A stretch of DNA of 64,000 nucleotides from Flavobacterium aquicola (GCF_003385115.1 NZ_QUNI01000004.1:380459-444458); one strand, 5' to 3'. Shown: positions 1 through 10,625, counted from the first letter of the stretch. Numbers and translations are program-made. The notes: generated from the letters alone by a model not told the origin.

Positions 1-282
1 AGTGTCTTCGGATTCTTTCATTGTAATAGTCATTAGCGTCAGTTTTGCTGCCACTGATACAGACTCAAAACCCACTAAACTAATTTTTAGTATATCGCCT
101 TCTTTGGCATTGATACTAAAACCACCATCAAAATCAGTATCGGTTGAAGCATTTCCCGAGACAACAAATGCTCCAGGAACTCCAAGTCCGGTCTGATCTA
201 CTACTTTTCCTTTGATTACTTGACCAGACATATATGCTGGAAGCAGAATGAGTGCTAAAAAGCTAAAAATAAAATTTCTCAT
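1..282 (-). CDS. SusC-family TonB-linked outer membrane protein, N-terminal part only
   Basis: The gene starts at 282 on the minus strand and runs off the left edge, so only about 94 codons are visible. The protein opens with a signal peptide (MRNFIFSFLALILLPAYMSG) and then a carboxypeptidase-D-regulatory-like domain (VIKGKVVDQTGLGVPGAFV, then DTDFDGGFSINAKEGDIL and VGFES). This is the usual N-terminal extension of SusC/RagA TonB-dependent receptors in Bacteroidota, which import glycans or peptides across the outer membrane with a SusD partner. The TonB box, plug and barrel lie outside the window. Other secreted proteins carry the same domain, so SusC is an inference strengthened by the regulator immediately upstream on the same strand. 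Confidence 0.7.
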   Translation of the reverse strand, partial: MRNFIFSFLALILLPAYMSGQVIKGKVVDQTGLGVPGAFVVSGNASTDTDFDGGFSINAKEGDILKISLVGFESVSVAAKLTLMTITMKESEDT

Positions 283-334
283 AGGTTTGTTAAACGTTTT
301 AAGTTAGTTCAGCTAAATTAACTAATTACAACGT

Positions 335-361
335 TGTAGTAGAAGAAGTGACACTACTACA
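335..361. promoter_or_regulatory. Inverted repeat upstream of the SusC-like gene
   Basis: TGTAGTAG (335-342) and CTACTACA (354-361) form an 8-bp inverted repeat with an 11-nt spacer. It lies about 53 bp upstream of the SusC-like start codon, in the 242-bp gap between that gene and its presumed regulator. It could be the regulator's binding site or a hairpin in the 5' leader. Nothing else was recognised in this gap. Confidence 0.35.
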
Positions 362-524
362 TGAATACATCAAAACATGTTTTTATTTTCATAAAGCCTT
401 GTTTTAAAGGTGTTAACAAACCTACCAGAAAGTACGTCAAAGAACAATGATGTAGCAATGATGTATTGTTTTAATGCAAAAATTATGCAAAATAAATATA
501 TTATTAATAAAAAAACACTGATAT

Positions 525-3272
525 TTATATAGATAATAAAAATTTAGAAAGTATTTCTTCTTGAGAAAGTCCAAGTTTCTTCCTTAAACGGTAGCGATGC
601 AGTTCTACTCCTCGAAAAGAAATATTCATCATAGGAGCAATTTCCTTAGAGGAAAGATTCATTTTAAGGTAAACACAGAGTTTAATATCCTTAGAAGTCA
701 AATTTGGATATTGTTTCGAAAGAGCAATAATGAACTCATTATTTATCTGATTTAGATTAGTCTCAAAGACCTCCCATTCATGCTTATTAACAGCATTAAT
801 CTTTATCGCTTTTTTAATTTCGCTTTTTAGCTTATTGAAATCTGATTCGGAGTCTAATATATTTTGTATGTTTTCAATCATTTCACTCTGCTTAGCAATA
901 GAAAGTGATTTACCTGCTACTTCTGAAGATTTGGACTGAAGTTCCAGTTCCAGAATGTGTTTTTCATATTCCTGTCTGTTTAACTCATTCTCGGCTTTCA
1001 ATTCCATTTCAAGAATTTCTCTTTGATGCTTTAACTCTTCTTTCTGCAGTTTAAGCTTCTGAATGTATTTCATCTTATTCCATTTGTAATAAAGATATAA
1101 AATGAGTCCAACCACAATAAGATAGACACAAATCATCCAAAATGAATAATACCAGGCATTGGCTACCGAAAATTGAAAATCAGCAGCTTTATTATAGCGC
1201 AGTCCGTCATTATTATAAATCGTCACTTCATGAGAACCACTGGTAAGATTGTTCAAAAGCACCAATCCTTCTTTTATTGGCACATATTCCTTTGTGCCGT
1301 TTAGCCTGTAAAACAAATCCGGTTTCGAAGCTCCGTAAACCCCTGATATCACATCAATTCTCAACTCTGAATTGTGTTTAATTTTAGAATTGTTTTCGAC
1401 TAAAACACCATCATTAAAAGCTTCAATCTTTACATTAGCTTTTTCATTAGTATTATCCTTTAAATCCAAAGAAATAAAACCGTCATCGAGATTCAGCAGA
1501 TAGTTATTTTTATCTTTAAAAATCTTAAGATTGTCATTGATGATTTTTCCTTTATAATATTTCTCCTGAATACTGTTTCTGATGAACTTAGATCCTTTAG
1601 CATAAATATGATACAAAAGCCCATCCTGAAGTACCATAAAATGGTTTTCATCGATAGAAACAATATTGGAAACATTTTTGAAATTATCATTAAACAATTG
1701 ATTAGCTTCCAATTGATTAGTGAGAGAATTAAATGTATACCAGGAATTATTTATCAAAAAGAGGATTTCATTTCTAAACTCAAATATTTTAACCCCAAAG
1801 TCATTGCTTATTTTACTGCGCTGAGTTACATTATCGGGTTTTATGGTTTCATAGGCATCATTGTATAAAATACGATATAAACCTCTATTAATATCTGCTG
1901 CCCAAATTTCATTCTTCCTGTTTTGGGCAAGATATTTAATTGGTCTCAGCAATCCTTTTATAGCTTGCTTTTCCTGTAGATTATTGGCATCATTATAAAT
2001 AACAACACCGCTGTAAGTAGCCTGCAGATAGGAATTATTAATAGCACTTTTAGCTAGATTCCATCCGCCGTTTATTGTACTTAGTTTGCTGAATACACCA
2101 TTTTTATAAATATATGTTCCTTCATTATGTCCGATAAGATACTGATTGTCTATTTTACTAATAACCCAAGCCTGTCCTTGCGTACTGGGAATTAAAGAAA
2201 GCTTTTTCCTTTCATACTTAAAAACACCATGATTAGAAGCCATCAAATACCCCTGCGGCGTACTCGCTACTGAATAAACCGAACCTAAAATACCTGAACT
2301 GTCATAAAATATCGAAATCGGGGAATTTACTTCGATGTGAGCGATTCCGTTATCAAGACCCAGCCACAAATCATTTTCCTTGTCCTGCCCAATACTCAAA
2401 ATAGAATTATTCATCAAAACATTATTCCTATTGATGTTTTTATGAGTACCGTCTGTCAAGTCCAGGATATAAACACCATTATTTGCGGTACCAATAATCA
2501 GTTTGTTGTTTTTGATGAATTGAGCAACATTAATATTGGCAGATTTTAAAATTTCATTTAATTCATTTTTCCAAGGACTCAGAATATTATTATCTAAAAC
2601 ATAAACTCCATGCTTTTTGGTAAAAAAATAGGTTTTTCCCTGATGCTTCTGAATAGCATGTATCACATTGTTTTCTAAAAGTGATAAGCCTTCTACTTTT
2701 TCAATCTCTACATTATTTAGTCTGTAAATTCCTTTTTCTACAGATGCAATCAACAATTCATTGTCAACAACAAAACAATAGGAAACCAAAAAAGGGAACT
2801 TTATTTCTTTAATCACTTTTCCGTCATATGCAAAAAGACCATTAAAGGATTGAAAATAAATTTTATTATTAAACTTAAATATCTTCCATATTTCGTCATT
2901 ATTATTCTTTTCATCAAAGACTTTCCTTCCTTTGGAAATAGAAACATAATGCATCTTGGCATCTTTTCGGTACCAGTAGCCGAACTCCTGATAAGAACCC
3001 GAATAAATTTTATCTCCTTCGACCATTATAGATCGGATTATTGTTTTATTAGGCAGTTTATATTTCTCCCATTTTACACCATCATACCTAAGTAAATAAT
3101 TATTGTTGGCAAAATACATTACATTGTCTTTTCCCTGCACAGCATTCCAAATCTGGTTATCACCCTGATAATCCGATTTGCTGTAATTTTCAACAAAAGG
3201 AAGCAGTTCCTGGGCAGTAAGCTGTATTGACAGGAAACAAAAAAAGAATATACAGAATAATTTAGTTTTCAA
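525..3272 (-). CDS. Propeller-type ligand sensor with LuxR-type HTH output
   Basis: This 915-residue protein has a signal peptide, then repeated propeller blades of the two-component-regulator-propeller kind (motifs such as ENDLWLGLDNGIAHIE). A Y_Y_Y-type Ig-like domain follows, then one membrane helix near residues 705-730, a long coiled coil (about 730-800), and a C-terminal LuxR-like helix-turn-helix (SSKEIAPMMNISFRGVELHRYRLRKKL). There is no histidine kinase or receiver domain. The periplasmic propeller would sense a ligand and the cytoplasmic HTH would bind DNA. Such proteins in Bacteroidota often sit beside SusC/SusD loci, and here the SusC-like start follows directly on the same strand. 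A -7-like box lies at 3290-3297 (TATATTTG on the minus strand). Confidence 0.85.
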   Translation of the reverse strand: MKTKLFCIFFFCFLSIQLTAQELLPFVENYSKSDYQGDNQIWNAVQGKDNVMYFANNNYLLRYDGVKWEKYKLPNKTIIRSIMVEGDKIYSGSYQEFGYWYRKDAKMHYVSISKGRKVFDEKNNNDEIWKIFKFNNKIYFQSFNGLFAYDGKVIKEIKFPFLVSYCFVVDNELLIASVEKGIYRLNNVEIEKVEGLSLLENNVIHAIQKHQGKTYFFTKKHGVYVLDNNILSPWKNELNEILKSANINVAQFIKNNKLIIGTANNGVYILDLTDGTHKNINRNNVLMNNSILSIGQDKENDLWLGLDNGIAHIEVNSPISIFYDSSGILGSVYSVASTPQGYLMASNHGVFKYERKKLSLIPSTQGQAWVISKIDNQYLIGHNEGTYIYKNGVFSKLSTINGGWNLAKSAINNSYLQATYSGVVIYNDANNLQEKQAIKGLLRPIKYLAQNRKNEIWAADINRGLYRILYNDAYETIKPDNVTQRSKISNDFGVKIFEFRNEILFLINNSWYTFNSLTNQLEANQLFNDNFKNVSNIVSIDENHFMVLQDGLLYHIYAKGSKFIRNSIQEKYYKGKIINDNLKIFKDKNNYLLNLDDGFISLDLKDNTNEKANVKIEAFNDGVLVENNSKIKHNSELRIDVISGVYGASKPDLFYRLNGTKEYVPIKEGLVLLNNLTSGSHEVTIYNNDGLRYNKAADFQFSVANAWYYSFWMICVYLIVVGLILYLYYKWNKMKYIQKLKLQKEELKHQREILEMELKAENELNRQEYEKHILELELQSKSSEVAGKSLSIAKQSEMIENIQNILDSESDFNKLKSEIKKAIKINAVNKHEWEVFETNLNQINNEFIIALSKQYPNLTSKDIKLCVYLKMNLSSKEIAPMMNISFRGVELHRYRLRKKLGLSQEEILSKFLLSI

Positions 3273-3322
3273 AATGTTAAAGTTTTTATCAAATATAATT
3301 ACATTTCTTCAATTAAAAACAC

Positions 3323-3347
3323 AAAAAAAGCCTCTGTAAACAGAAGC
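3323..3347 (-). terminator. Weak terminator hairpin near the ackA/regulator gap
   Basis: Read on the minus strand, GCTTCTGT pairs with ACAGAGGC (one G-U pair), followed by a run of seven T. It lies just after the end of ackA (3373) and suits termination of the pta-ackA transcript before the propeller regulator. Confidence 0.55.
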
Positions 3348-3372
3348 TCTTTGTTGAAACATTTATTATCTT

Positions 3373-4569
3373 TTACTTTAAAAGCAAACTATATACCTGA
3401 TTAGCAATTTCGATTTCCTCATTCGTAGGAACAACCAAAACTTTTGTTTTTGATTCTGGTAAATTAATTTCCCTGATCTCTTTAGAACGAATTTCGTTTT
3501 CGGCATCGTTCAATTGGATACCAAAAAAGTCCATATCGGTACAAACCAGCTTTCTCATATTGGCTGAATTTTCACCAATTCCTGCAGTAAAAACAATTGC
3601 ATCTAAGCCGTTTAGAGCTGCAGTATAGGAACCAATATATTTTTTTATTCGGTAGGCATTCATTGCCAAAGCCAATTGGCAATCCTTATTTCCCTGCTCG
3701 GCATTGGATTCAATATCTCTTAAATCGCTATATCCCGTCAATCCAAGCATTCCGCTTTGTTTTTGCAATAAAGTACTAACTTCATCTACAGTATAATTCA
3801 ATGCTTTCATCATATAAAACAATACAGATGAGTCAATATCCCCACTTCGAGTTCCCATAATCAATCCACTAATTGGTGTAAAACCCATCGAGGTATCAAT
3901 ACATTTCCCATCTTTCACAGCAGTAATACTACAGCCATTACCCAAATGCACAGTAATAATATTTTTGAACGGTTTATTTTCTGATTTTAGATATTGAATT
4001 GCTTTTTCTGAAACATATTTATGAGATGTTCCATGAAATCCGTACACTCTAAGTTTATTCTCTTTTAAGAAATGAGTAGGAATCGCATATTTATAAGCCA
4101 CTTCAGGCATAGCCTGATGAAAAGCAGTATCAAAAACAGCAACTTGTTTGGCATCTGCAAAAATTTCTTCGGCAACAATAATTCCTTCTAAATGAGCAGG
4201 ATTATGCAGAGGAGCTATATCGCATAACTTTCTTATTTCTTCTTTAACTTCGGGAGTAATCAAAGTTGTATCCGAAAATGAGCTGCCACCATGCACCACT
4301 CGATGCCCTACAGCTATAATCTCTTTAGTGCTTTTTATAACTCCTTTCTTATCATCCATCAGCAATTGAGCGATTTTATTGAGCCCAATTTTATGATTAG
4401 CGATTGGCAGAATTTCTTCTACTTTATCAGTTTTGGTTACATAACTAAAATTAGAAGTTTCCAGACCAATTCTGTCAATCATTCCTGAACAGACCACTTC
4501 GCCAGAAGGCATTTCAATTAGCTGATATTTTATAGAAGAACTCCCTGAGTTTATTATTACTACTTTCAT
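3373..4569 (-). CDS. ackA: Acetate kinase
   Basis: AckA interconverts acetyl phosphate + ADP and acetate + ATP in the cytoplasm. The protein has the family signatures VVIINSGSSSIKYQL at the N terminus, GHRVVHGG, VAVFDTAFHQAMPEVAY, HLGNGCSITAV and GIGENS. I chose the internal start at 4569, giving 398 residues, because acetate kinases begin directly at the M-K-V-x-x-x-N-S-G-S-S-S strand; the upstream ATG adds eight lysine-rich residues with no counterpart. It lies 78 bp downstream of pta on the same strand, the classic Pta-AckA overflow/substrate-level ATP pair. A terminator-like hairpin follows. Confidence 0.96.
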   Translation of the reverse strand: MKVVIINSGSSSIKYQLIEMPSGEVVCSGMIDRIGLETSNFSYVTKTDKVEEILPIANHKIGLNKIAQLLMDDKKGVIKSTKEIIAVGHRVVHGGSSFSDTTLITPEVKEEIRKLCDIAPLHNPAHLEGIIVAEEIFADAKQVAVFDTAFHQAMPEVAYKYAIPTHFLKENKLRVYGFHGTSHKYVSEKAIQYLKSENKPFKNIITVHLGNGCSITAVKDGKCIDTSMGFTPISGLIMGTRSGDIDSSVLFYMMKALNYTVDEVSTLLQKQSGMLGLTGYSDLRDIESNAEQGNKDCQLALAMNAYRIKKYIGSYTAALNGLDAIVFTAGIGENSANMRKLVCTDMDFFGIQLNDAENEIRSKEIREINLPESKTKVLVVPTNEEIEIANQVYSLLLK

Positions 4570-4590
4570 TTTTTTTTTAAGTTGGTAAGG

Positions 4591-4613
4591 CACTAAGCCA
4601 CTAAGTTACTGAG
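4591..4613. repeat. CTAAG-type interspersed repeat between pta and ackA
   Basis: The gap holds CACTAAGCCACTAAGTTACTGAG. A diverged copy in the opposite orientation is at 48865-48886 near folP, matching about 18 of 22 positions. It looks like a low-complexity intergenic repeat rather than a gene signal. Confidence 0.45.
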
Positions 4614-4647
4614 CTATTTTTAAAAACTCAAAATATTTTTTAATTAA

Positions 4648-6741
4648 TTATAATCCTTGTGCCTGAATTGCCGTAATCACAACAGTGTTAATTATATCGT
4701 CTATTGTACAGCCACGGCTTAAATCATTTACAGGTTTATTTAATCCCTGTAGCATTGGACCGATAGCTAATGCTCCTGTTTCTCTTTGTACTGCTTTGTA
4801 GGTATTATTTCCTGTGTTCAAATCAGGAAAAATCAATACACTGGCATGACCTGCTACTTCAGAATTTGGCATTTTGCTTTGTCCAACTTCTAAATCGACA
4901 GCGGCATCGTACTGAATTGGCCCTTCTATTTTGAGATCTGGACGTTTTTGCTTCACTATTTCAGTTGCAGTTCTAACTTTATCCACTTCATCACCTTTTC
5001 CAGACGAACCTGATGAATATGACAACATCGCAATTTTTGGTTCAATTCCAAAACCGATACTTGAATCTGCGGACGAAATTGCAATTTCTGCCAATTGTTC
5101 AGCAGTAGGATTTGGATTGATTGCACAGTCTCCAAAAACAGAAACACGATCTTCCAGACACATGAAAAATACTGAAGATACTACTGAAGAATTTGGTTTG
5201 GTTTTAATAAACTGCAACGCTGGTAAAATAGTGTGCTGTGTCGTATGTGCAGCACCTGAAACCATTCCGTCAGCATGGCCTTTGTATACCATCATGGTTC
5301 CAAAATAAGAGACATCCTCCATTAAATCCCTTGCCATACCTGGAGTTACATTTTTGGCTTTACGCAATTCATAATACGTATTTACATAATCATCATAATT
5401 TTCAGACTCGATTGGATTGATAATCGGCACTTTGGCAAAATCAAAATCTAAACCTAATTCTGCCACTTTATTTTCTATTTGTTTTTTATTTCCAATAATA
5501 GAAATATCAACAACATCCATTGCTAACAGACGAGAGGCCGCAATAATAATTCTTTCATCACTTCCTTCAGGCAGAACGATATGCTTTCTATTTGCTTTGG
5601 CTCTTTTCACCATGTTGTATTGGAACATTTTTGGTGTCATTCCTTCTGATTTGAAAGCATTAAATTTATCGATTAGTGTATCTAAATCAACATATTTGTC
5701 AAATGTATTTATCGAAGTTTCTATTTTTTGAATATTTTTAGCATAAATTTTCGGCTTAATATTCCCTATTTCATTGGCAATATGATAAGTACCTCTTTCT
5801 ACTGTTATAATTGGTACTATAGATGAAAGTCCTTCTATCAATTTCAAAATACTGTCTTCGGGTATTATATTTCCTGTCAAAACAATCCCCGAAACTGTAG
5901 GGTAATTTGCAGATTCATTTGCCTGCAATGCTCCAAGAATAATATCGGCTCTGTCTCCTGGAACGATAACAAGTGCATTGTCTTTAAGATGCAGCAAGTA
6001 ATTTCGCAACTGCATCGCTCCAATGCTATAATTACCAATCTGATTGTTTAAATACTCTTGACCAAACAATACTTTGGCATCCAATGCTTCAATAATTTCC
6101 TGTATTGTAGGATTACTCAAACTGCCAATTATTGGGATGGAGTTGATAAGAACTGAAGGCGGTAAACTTTTCTGCAAAGCCGTTGAAACCAATTCCAGAT
6201 TCTGAGGCTGTACTTTATTGGCAATAACTGCCAAAACTTCAACTTCTTTTATTTTAAATGAATTATAAGCTAAATTCAGATTATCAACTAATTCCTCCAG
6301 AGTTTTTCCTTTTCCAGAACCTACAATAATAGTTGGGACTCCAAGATTTTTGGCAATGAGCACATTCATATCCAGCTCAATAACTGTCCCTTCGCCTGTA
6401 AAACTGGTACCCTCTACCAAAATAAAATCAAAACGGTCTTCCAGTTTTTTATATTTTTCAATAATTAAATCAACAACATCACCTAATTTCCCGTTATTTT
6501 TTTTCTTGATTAATTTACTTTTTGTAATTGCATAAGCATCTTCATATTTAATATCCAAATCGAAATGAGAAAGTACCATCTCGATATGAGTATCTTTTTT
6601 CCCCTCTTCATAATCTTCAATAACTGGTCTAAAATAACCCACTTTTGCAGTCTTCCCCAAAAGCATTCTCAATAACCCTAAAGTAATTATTGTCTTGCCG
6701 CAATTCTCTTCAATAGTTGCGATATATATAGCCTTCTTCAT
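4648..6741 (-). CDS. pta: Phosphate acetyltransferase (long form)
   Basis: Pta converts acetyl-CoA + phosphate to acetyl phosphate + CoA. At 697 residues this is the long, three-domain form: an N-terminal P-loop/BioD-like domain (MKKAIYIATIEENCGKTIITLG), a central DRTGG domain (about 200-340), and the C-terminal PTA_PTB catalytic domain (from about residue 370; KHIVLPEGSDERI, SGSSGKGDEVDKVRTATE, GPIQYDAAVD). The P-loop keeps GKT, though its first glycines are replaced. It is the first gene of the pta-ackA pair. A -7-like box (TAATTTTG on the minus strand, 6777-6784) lies 36 bp upstream of the start. Confidence 0.96.
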   Translation of the reverse strand: MKKAIYIATIEENCGKTIITLGLLRMLLGKTAKVGYFRPVIEDYEEGKKDTHIEMVLSHFDLDIKYEDAYAITKSKLIKKKNNGKLGDVVDLIIEKYKKLEDRFDFILVEGTSFTGEGTVIELDMNVLIAKNLGVPTIIVGSGKGKTLEELVDNLNLAYNSFKIKEVEVLAVIANKVQPQNLELVSTALQKSLPPSVLINSIPIIGSLSNPTIQEIIEALDAKVLFGQEYLNNQIGNYSIGAMQLRNYLLHLKDNALVIVPGDRADIILGALQANESANYPTVSGIVLTGNIIPEDSILKLIEGLSSIVPIITVERGTYHIANEIGNIKPKIYAKNIQKIETSINTFDKYVDLDTLIDKFNAFKSEGMTPKMFQYNMVKRAKANRKHIVLPEGSDERIIIAASRLLAMDVVDISIIGNKKQIENKVAELGLDFDFAKVPIINPIESENYDDYVNTYYELRKAKNVTPGMARDLMEDVSYFGTMMVYKGHADGMVSGAAHTTQHTILPALQFIKTKPNSSVVSSVFFMCLEDRVSVFGDCAINPNPTAEQLAEIAISSADSSIGFGIEPKIAMLSYSSGSSGKGDEVDKVRTATEIVKQKRPDLKIEGPIQYDAAVDLEVGQSKMPNSEVAGHASVLIFPDLNTGNNTYKAVQRETGALAIGPMLQGLNKPVNDLSRGCTIDDIINTVVITAIQAQGL

Positions 6742-6843
6742 ATTATAAATTTTATTTTTAACCTTTATATTTGTTGCAAAATTAGAAGTTTAATTTCCTT
6801 ATAAATATGACCAAAATCAGTTTAAAATATAAAATTAAAGAAA

Positions 6844-7914
6844 TTAAAACCATTTTCGTCTTTTAAAATAAATTACCATGCCCACTACTGTCAAAACCAT
6901 AAAACCAATTACAAAAAAATAACCATTAGGCTCGCGCAGTTCCGGCATATTATCAAAATTCATCCCATAGACTCCCACAATAAATGTTAAAGGGATAAAT
7001 ATGACCGAAATAATGGTAAGCGTTTTCATTATCTCATTCATCTTATGCGTTTGTGCTGCAAAGAAGAAATTAGATGCACTTTCCAATGATCCCATATCCG
7101 ATTCTATCTGCTCCAAAAGCTCTAAACATTTTTGATGTAATCTGGAAAAGAAAGTAAAATTTTCTGAATCAATTTCATTAAATACATCGTCTTCCTGAAT
7201 ACTTTTAATATCGTACAAAGAATCCCGTAACGGAATAATAGAGCGTTTCAGAAAATTAAAATTATCTCTGTGCTTTTCTATTTTTTCTAAAATAATAGGA
7301 TCTGCACTGTTTTTGGTAAGATCAATTAATTCTTCTATTTTATCCTCTTCATTTTCAATCGTTATGTAAAAATTCCCAATAATTGCATCCAATAAAATAT
7401 ACAGCAAATAATCGGCTCGTTTGGTACGGACTATTCCAGAATTGGTTCGAATTCGTTCACGGATGTGGGTAAAAAAATCACTCCGCTTTTCCTGAAAAGA
7501 CAACAGAATTCCTTTTTTCAATAAAAAACTAATCTGCTCAACCCTAATTTCATCCGAATCCTCTTTTGGCAGCATCGATTTTATGTTAAAGAACAATACA
7601 TCTTTCTCCTCTTCCACTTTGGTTCTTTTGGAAGTGTTTAAAATATCGGCCAGCATAAAATTGTCGATTTTAAAATAATCAGCCACTTCTTTAAGCAAGC
7701 CAACATCATTTAAACCATGAATATTCAGCCAATTCGTTTTATTTAAATCAATGTGTTTTTCTAAATTACTAATAGTTCCGTTCTCGAATTCAGAAACCAT
7801 ACAATCGTTATATACAAACAACTGCATTTCAATCTCTTTGTTTTTGTGCAGACCGGTATACTCAAGTGTATAAGGCTGTAATCGTTTGCCTTTCTTATAC
7901 TTTATCTTTCTCAT
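6844..7914 (-). CDS. corA: CorA-type magnesium/cobalt transporter
   Basis: This 356-residue inner-membrane channel-type transporter for divalent cations carries the invariant signature YGMNF (VGVYGMNFDNMPEL) between two C-terminal membrane helices, and a long charged cytoplasmic domain at the N terminus. The length and C-terminal basic tail (YFKRRKWF) are typical. It is on the same strand as pta, 102 bp upstream, and probably a separate transcription unit. Substrate (Mg, Co or Zn) cannot be decided from sequence. Confidence 0.93.
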   Translation of the reverse strand: MRKIKYKKGKRLQPYTLEYTGLHKNKEIEMQLFVYNDCMVSEFENGTISNLEKHIDLNKTNWLNIHGLNDVGLLKEVADYFKIDNFMLADILNTSKRTKVEEEKDVLFFNIKSMLPKEDSDEIRVEQISFLLKKGILLSFQEKRSDFFTHIRERIRTNSGIVRTKRADYLLYILLDAIIGNFYITIENEEDKIEELIDLTKNSADPIILEKIEKHRDNFNFLKRSIIPLRDSLYDIKSIQEDDVFNEIDSENFTFFSRLHQKCLELLEQIESDMGSLESASNFFFAAQTHKMNEIMKTLTIISVIFIPLTFIVGVYGMNFDNMPELREPNGYFFVIGFMVLTVVGMVIYFKRRKWF

Positions 7915-8044
7915 AAACTATTTTGTGTAGTAATATTACGAAAAACATTCCGAAAAGGAAATAGCAATTAGCATTTTGATTGAAAGGTTTGAAAATAATA
8001 GCTACATTTATGAATATAAATCTGCTTTAAAATTTATTCTGCAA

Positions 8045-8671
8045 ATGACTCACAAAATAAAAATTTCGATTCCAAAACCCTGCCACGAAAATTGGCTTGA
8101 AATGTCAGTAACAGAAAAAGGCAGATTTTGTGCCAATTGCCAAAAAGATGTTATTGATTTTACATCCTGCTCTGACAAAGAAATTTTGAAATACTATAAT
8201 CAAAATTCCAAAATATGCGGAAGATTTAATAACAACCAAGTGAATCGTCTTATTAGTATTCCCAAAGAAAAAAACACTTTTTGGCTGATAACTGCTTCAA
8301 TATTTGCCTTTTTTGGACTTGGCAGTCCAATTGTAAAAGCTCAAGAATCCATTAAAACGGAACAAGTTGAAAAACAAGAAACAAACGAAAAGAATGTTGA
8401 AGTTCAAGAGGAAATACCATATCATGGCATAGTTTACGATGAAAACAAACTCCCACTGCCTGGAGTAAATGTTATGATTAAAGGAACCAAAATTATAACA
8501 CATACTGACTTGGATGGAAAATTTTCAATAAGTGCAAAAAAAAGAGATATTTTACTATTCTCTTATATTGGCTATAATACTGTAGAATTTAAGGTTAAAA
8601 ATAATCCTGAAATTGCTATCAAAATAAAAGCTACTTCAATGATGCTGGGTGAAGTTGTAATAGAACAATAA
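8045..8671 (+). CDS. Membrane protein with carboxypeptidase-like regulatory domain
   Basis: The product is about 208 residues from the start at 8045. I preferred this start to the upstream ATG at 7976 because related proteins begin with this conserved block (KISIPKPCHENWLEMSVTEK, then GRFCANCQKDVIDFT). The N terminus has several cysteines (CANC, C near residue 37, ICGRF) that could bind a metal. A single membrane segment (TFWLITASIFAFFGLGSPIV) follows, then a carboxypeptidase-D-regulatory-like domain (YHGIVYDENKLPLPGVNVMI to DLDGKFSISAKKRDILLFS). This architecture recurs in Flavobacteria, but its role is unknown. It is convergent with dnaK and shares a terminator with it. Confidence 0.75.
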   Translation: MTHKIKISIPKPCHENWLEMSVTEKGRFCANCQKDVIDFTSCSDKEILKYYNQNSKICGRFNNNQVNRLISIPKEKNTFWLITASIFAFFGLGSPIVKAQESIKTEQVEKQETNEKNVEVQEEIPYHGIVYDENKLPLPGVNVMIKGTKIITHTDLDGKFSISAKKRDILLFSYIGYNTVEFKVKNNPEIAIKIKATSMMLGEVVIEQ

Positions 8672-8692
8672 TACACTAAATTTGTTCAACAA

Positions 8693-8722
8693 AAAAACCG
8701 AGCCATTTCTGACTCGGTTTTT
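8693..8722. terminator. Bidirectional terminator between 8045-8671 and dnaK
   Basis: AAAAACCGAG (8693-8702) pairs perfectly with CTCGGTTTTT (8713-8722) around a 10-nt loop. A-rich and T-rich flanks make it work in both directions for the two convergent genes. Confidence 0.85.
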
Positions 8723-8741
8723 ATATTATTTAAAGAGTAAA

Positions 8742-10625
8742 TTATTTTACTTCTTCGAATTCAACGTCTTCAACATTGTCTCCTTGCGATTGAGCTTGTG
8801 GCTCAGCAGCAGCTTGACCTTGTTCTCCTTGAGCATACATTGCTTCAGTAGCTGTTTTCCAAGCTACGTTCACATTGTCTAATCCTTTTTGGATAGCCTC
8901 AAGATCTTGAGATTGGTGAGCCATTCTCAATTCTGTTAAAGCATACTCGATAGCTGTTTTGTTTGTATCTGAAATTTTATCTCCCAATTCTTTCAATTGA
9001 CTTTCAGTTTGGAAAATAGTACTGTCAGCTTCGTTTAATTTCTCAGCTCTTTCTCTAGCGATTTTGTCAGACTCAGCGTTAGCTTCAGCATCTTGTTTCA
9101 TTCTTTCGATTTCTTCAGAAGTTAATCCAGAAGAAGCTTCGATACGAATATCGTGAGATTTACCAGTTCCTTTATCAGTAGCAGTTACTTTGATGATACC
9201 ATTAGCATCAATATCAAAAGCAACTTCAATTTGTGGAACTCCTCTTGGTGCTGGCGGGATACCATCTAAGTGGAAACGACCAATAGTTTTGTTATCAGCA
9301 GCCATTGCTCTAGCTCCTTGCAATACGTGAAGCTCAACAGATGGCTGAGAATCAGAAGCAGTAGAGAATACTTGAGATTTTTTAGTTGGGATAGTAGTGT
9401 TAGCTTCGATAAGAACAGTCATTACACCACCCATAGTTTCGATACCTAAAGATAATGGAGTAACGTCAAGTAACAATACATCTTTTACATCTCCAGAAAG
9501 AACTCCACCTTGAATAGCAGCTCCAATTGCAACAACTTCATCAGGGTTAACTCCTTTAGATGCTTTTTTACCGAAGAATTTTTCAACTTCTTCAACGATT
9601 TTTGGGATACGAGTAGAACCTCCAACCAAGATAACTTCGTCGATATCAGATACAGATAAACCTGCATTTTTCAACGCTTTAGCAACTGGTGCCATAGAAC
9701 GTTTAACTAATGAATCAGTTAATTGCTCAAATTTAGCTCTTGATAATTTTTTCACTAAGTGTTTTGGTCCAGAAGCAGTAGCAGTTACGTAAGGTAAGTT
9801 GATTTCAGTTTCAGCACCAGAAGACAATTCAATTTTAGCTTTCTCAGCAGCTTCTTTAATACGTTGTAATGACATTGGGTCAAGACGCAAATCAATACCT
9901 TCTTCAGCTTTAAATTCGTCAGCTAACCAGTCAATAATTTCGTGGTCAAAATCATCTCCTCCTAAGTGAGTATCTCCATCTGTAGACAATACTTCGAATA
10001 CACCGTCTCCTAATTCAAGAACAGAGATATCAAAAGTACCTCCACCTAAATCGTAAACAGCAATTTTTTGATCAGTTCCTTTTTTATCTAATCCATAAGC
10101 AAGTGCAGCTGCAGTTGGCTCGTTGATGATACGCATAACTTTAAGACCAGCGATTTCACCAGCTTCTTTTGTAGCTTGACGCTGTGCATCATTAAAGTAA
10201 GCAGGAACAGTAATAACTGCTTCAGTAACTGTTTGACCTAAATAGTCTTCAGCAGTTTTTTTCATTTTTTGAAGAGTCATTGCAGACAATTCCTGTGCAG
10301 TGTATAAACGACCGTCAATATCAACACGCGGTGTATTGTTGTCTCCTTTCACTACAGAATAAGGAACTCTTTTTGCTTCTTCAGTAACTTCAGCAAAAGT
10401 GTGTCCCATAAAACGTTTAACAGAAGCAATAGTCTTAGTTGGATTAGTTACTGCTTGTCTTTTAGCAGGATCACCCACTTTAATTTCTCCACCTTCAACA
10501 AAAGCGATGATAGATGGTGTAGTTCTTTTTCCTTCTGCATTAGGAATAACAACTGCTTCATTACCTTCCATTACAGAAACACAAGAGTTTGTAGTACCTA
10601 AATCAATTCCGATTATTTTACCCAT
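8742..10625 (-). CDS. dnaK: Chaperone DnaK (Hsp70)
   Basis: This is a full-length Hsp70 of 627 residues. The ATPase domain starts [21 protein letters not shown] and includes [21 protein letters not shown] and GGSTRIPKI. It is followed by the substrate-binding domain ([17 protein letters not shown]) and a lid ending in the acidic EEVK-type tail (DVEFEEVK). It folds proteins in the cytoplasm with DnaJ and GrpE, which are not adjacent here. It stands alone, transcribed leftwards from a 477-bp intergenic region that carries TGACA repeats. Confidence 0.98.
   Translation of the reverse strand: MGKIIGIDLGTTNSCVSVMEGNEAVVIPNAEGKRTTPSIIAFVEGGEIKVGDPAKRQAVTNPTKTIASVKRFMGHTFAEVTEEAKRVPYSVVKGDNNTPRVDIDGRLYTAQELSAMTLQKMKKTAEDYLGQTVTEAVITVPAYFNDAQRQATKEAGEIAGLKVMRIINEPTAAALAYGLDKKGTDQKIAVYDLGGGTFDISVLELGDGVFEVLSTDGDTHLGGDDFDHEIIDWLADEFKAEEGIDLRLDPMSLQRIKEAAEKAKIELSSGAETEINLPYVTATASGPKHLVKKLSRAKFEQLTDSLVKRSMAPVAKALKNAGLSVSDIDEVILVGGSTRIPKIVEEVEKFFGKKASKGVNPDEVVAIGAAIQGGVLSGDVKDVLLLDVTPLSLGIETMGGVMTVLIEANTTIPTKKSQVFSTASDSQPSVELHVLQGARAMAADNKTIGRFHLDGIPPAPRGVPQIEVAFDIDANGIIKVTATDKGTGKSHDIRIEASSGLTSEEIERMKQDAEANAESDKIARERAEKLNEADSTIFQTESQLKELGDKISDTNKTAIEYALTELRMAHQSQDLEAIQKGLDNVNVAWKTATEAMYAQGEQGQAAAEPQAQSQGDNVEDVEFEEVK

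Noticed and set aside
4931..5731. Plus-strand frames inside pta (up to 125 codons)
   Set aside because: They are shadows of the pta frame: pta has clear domains and matches its family end to end.
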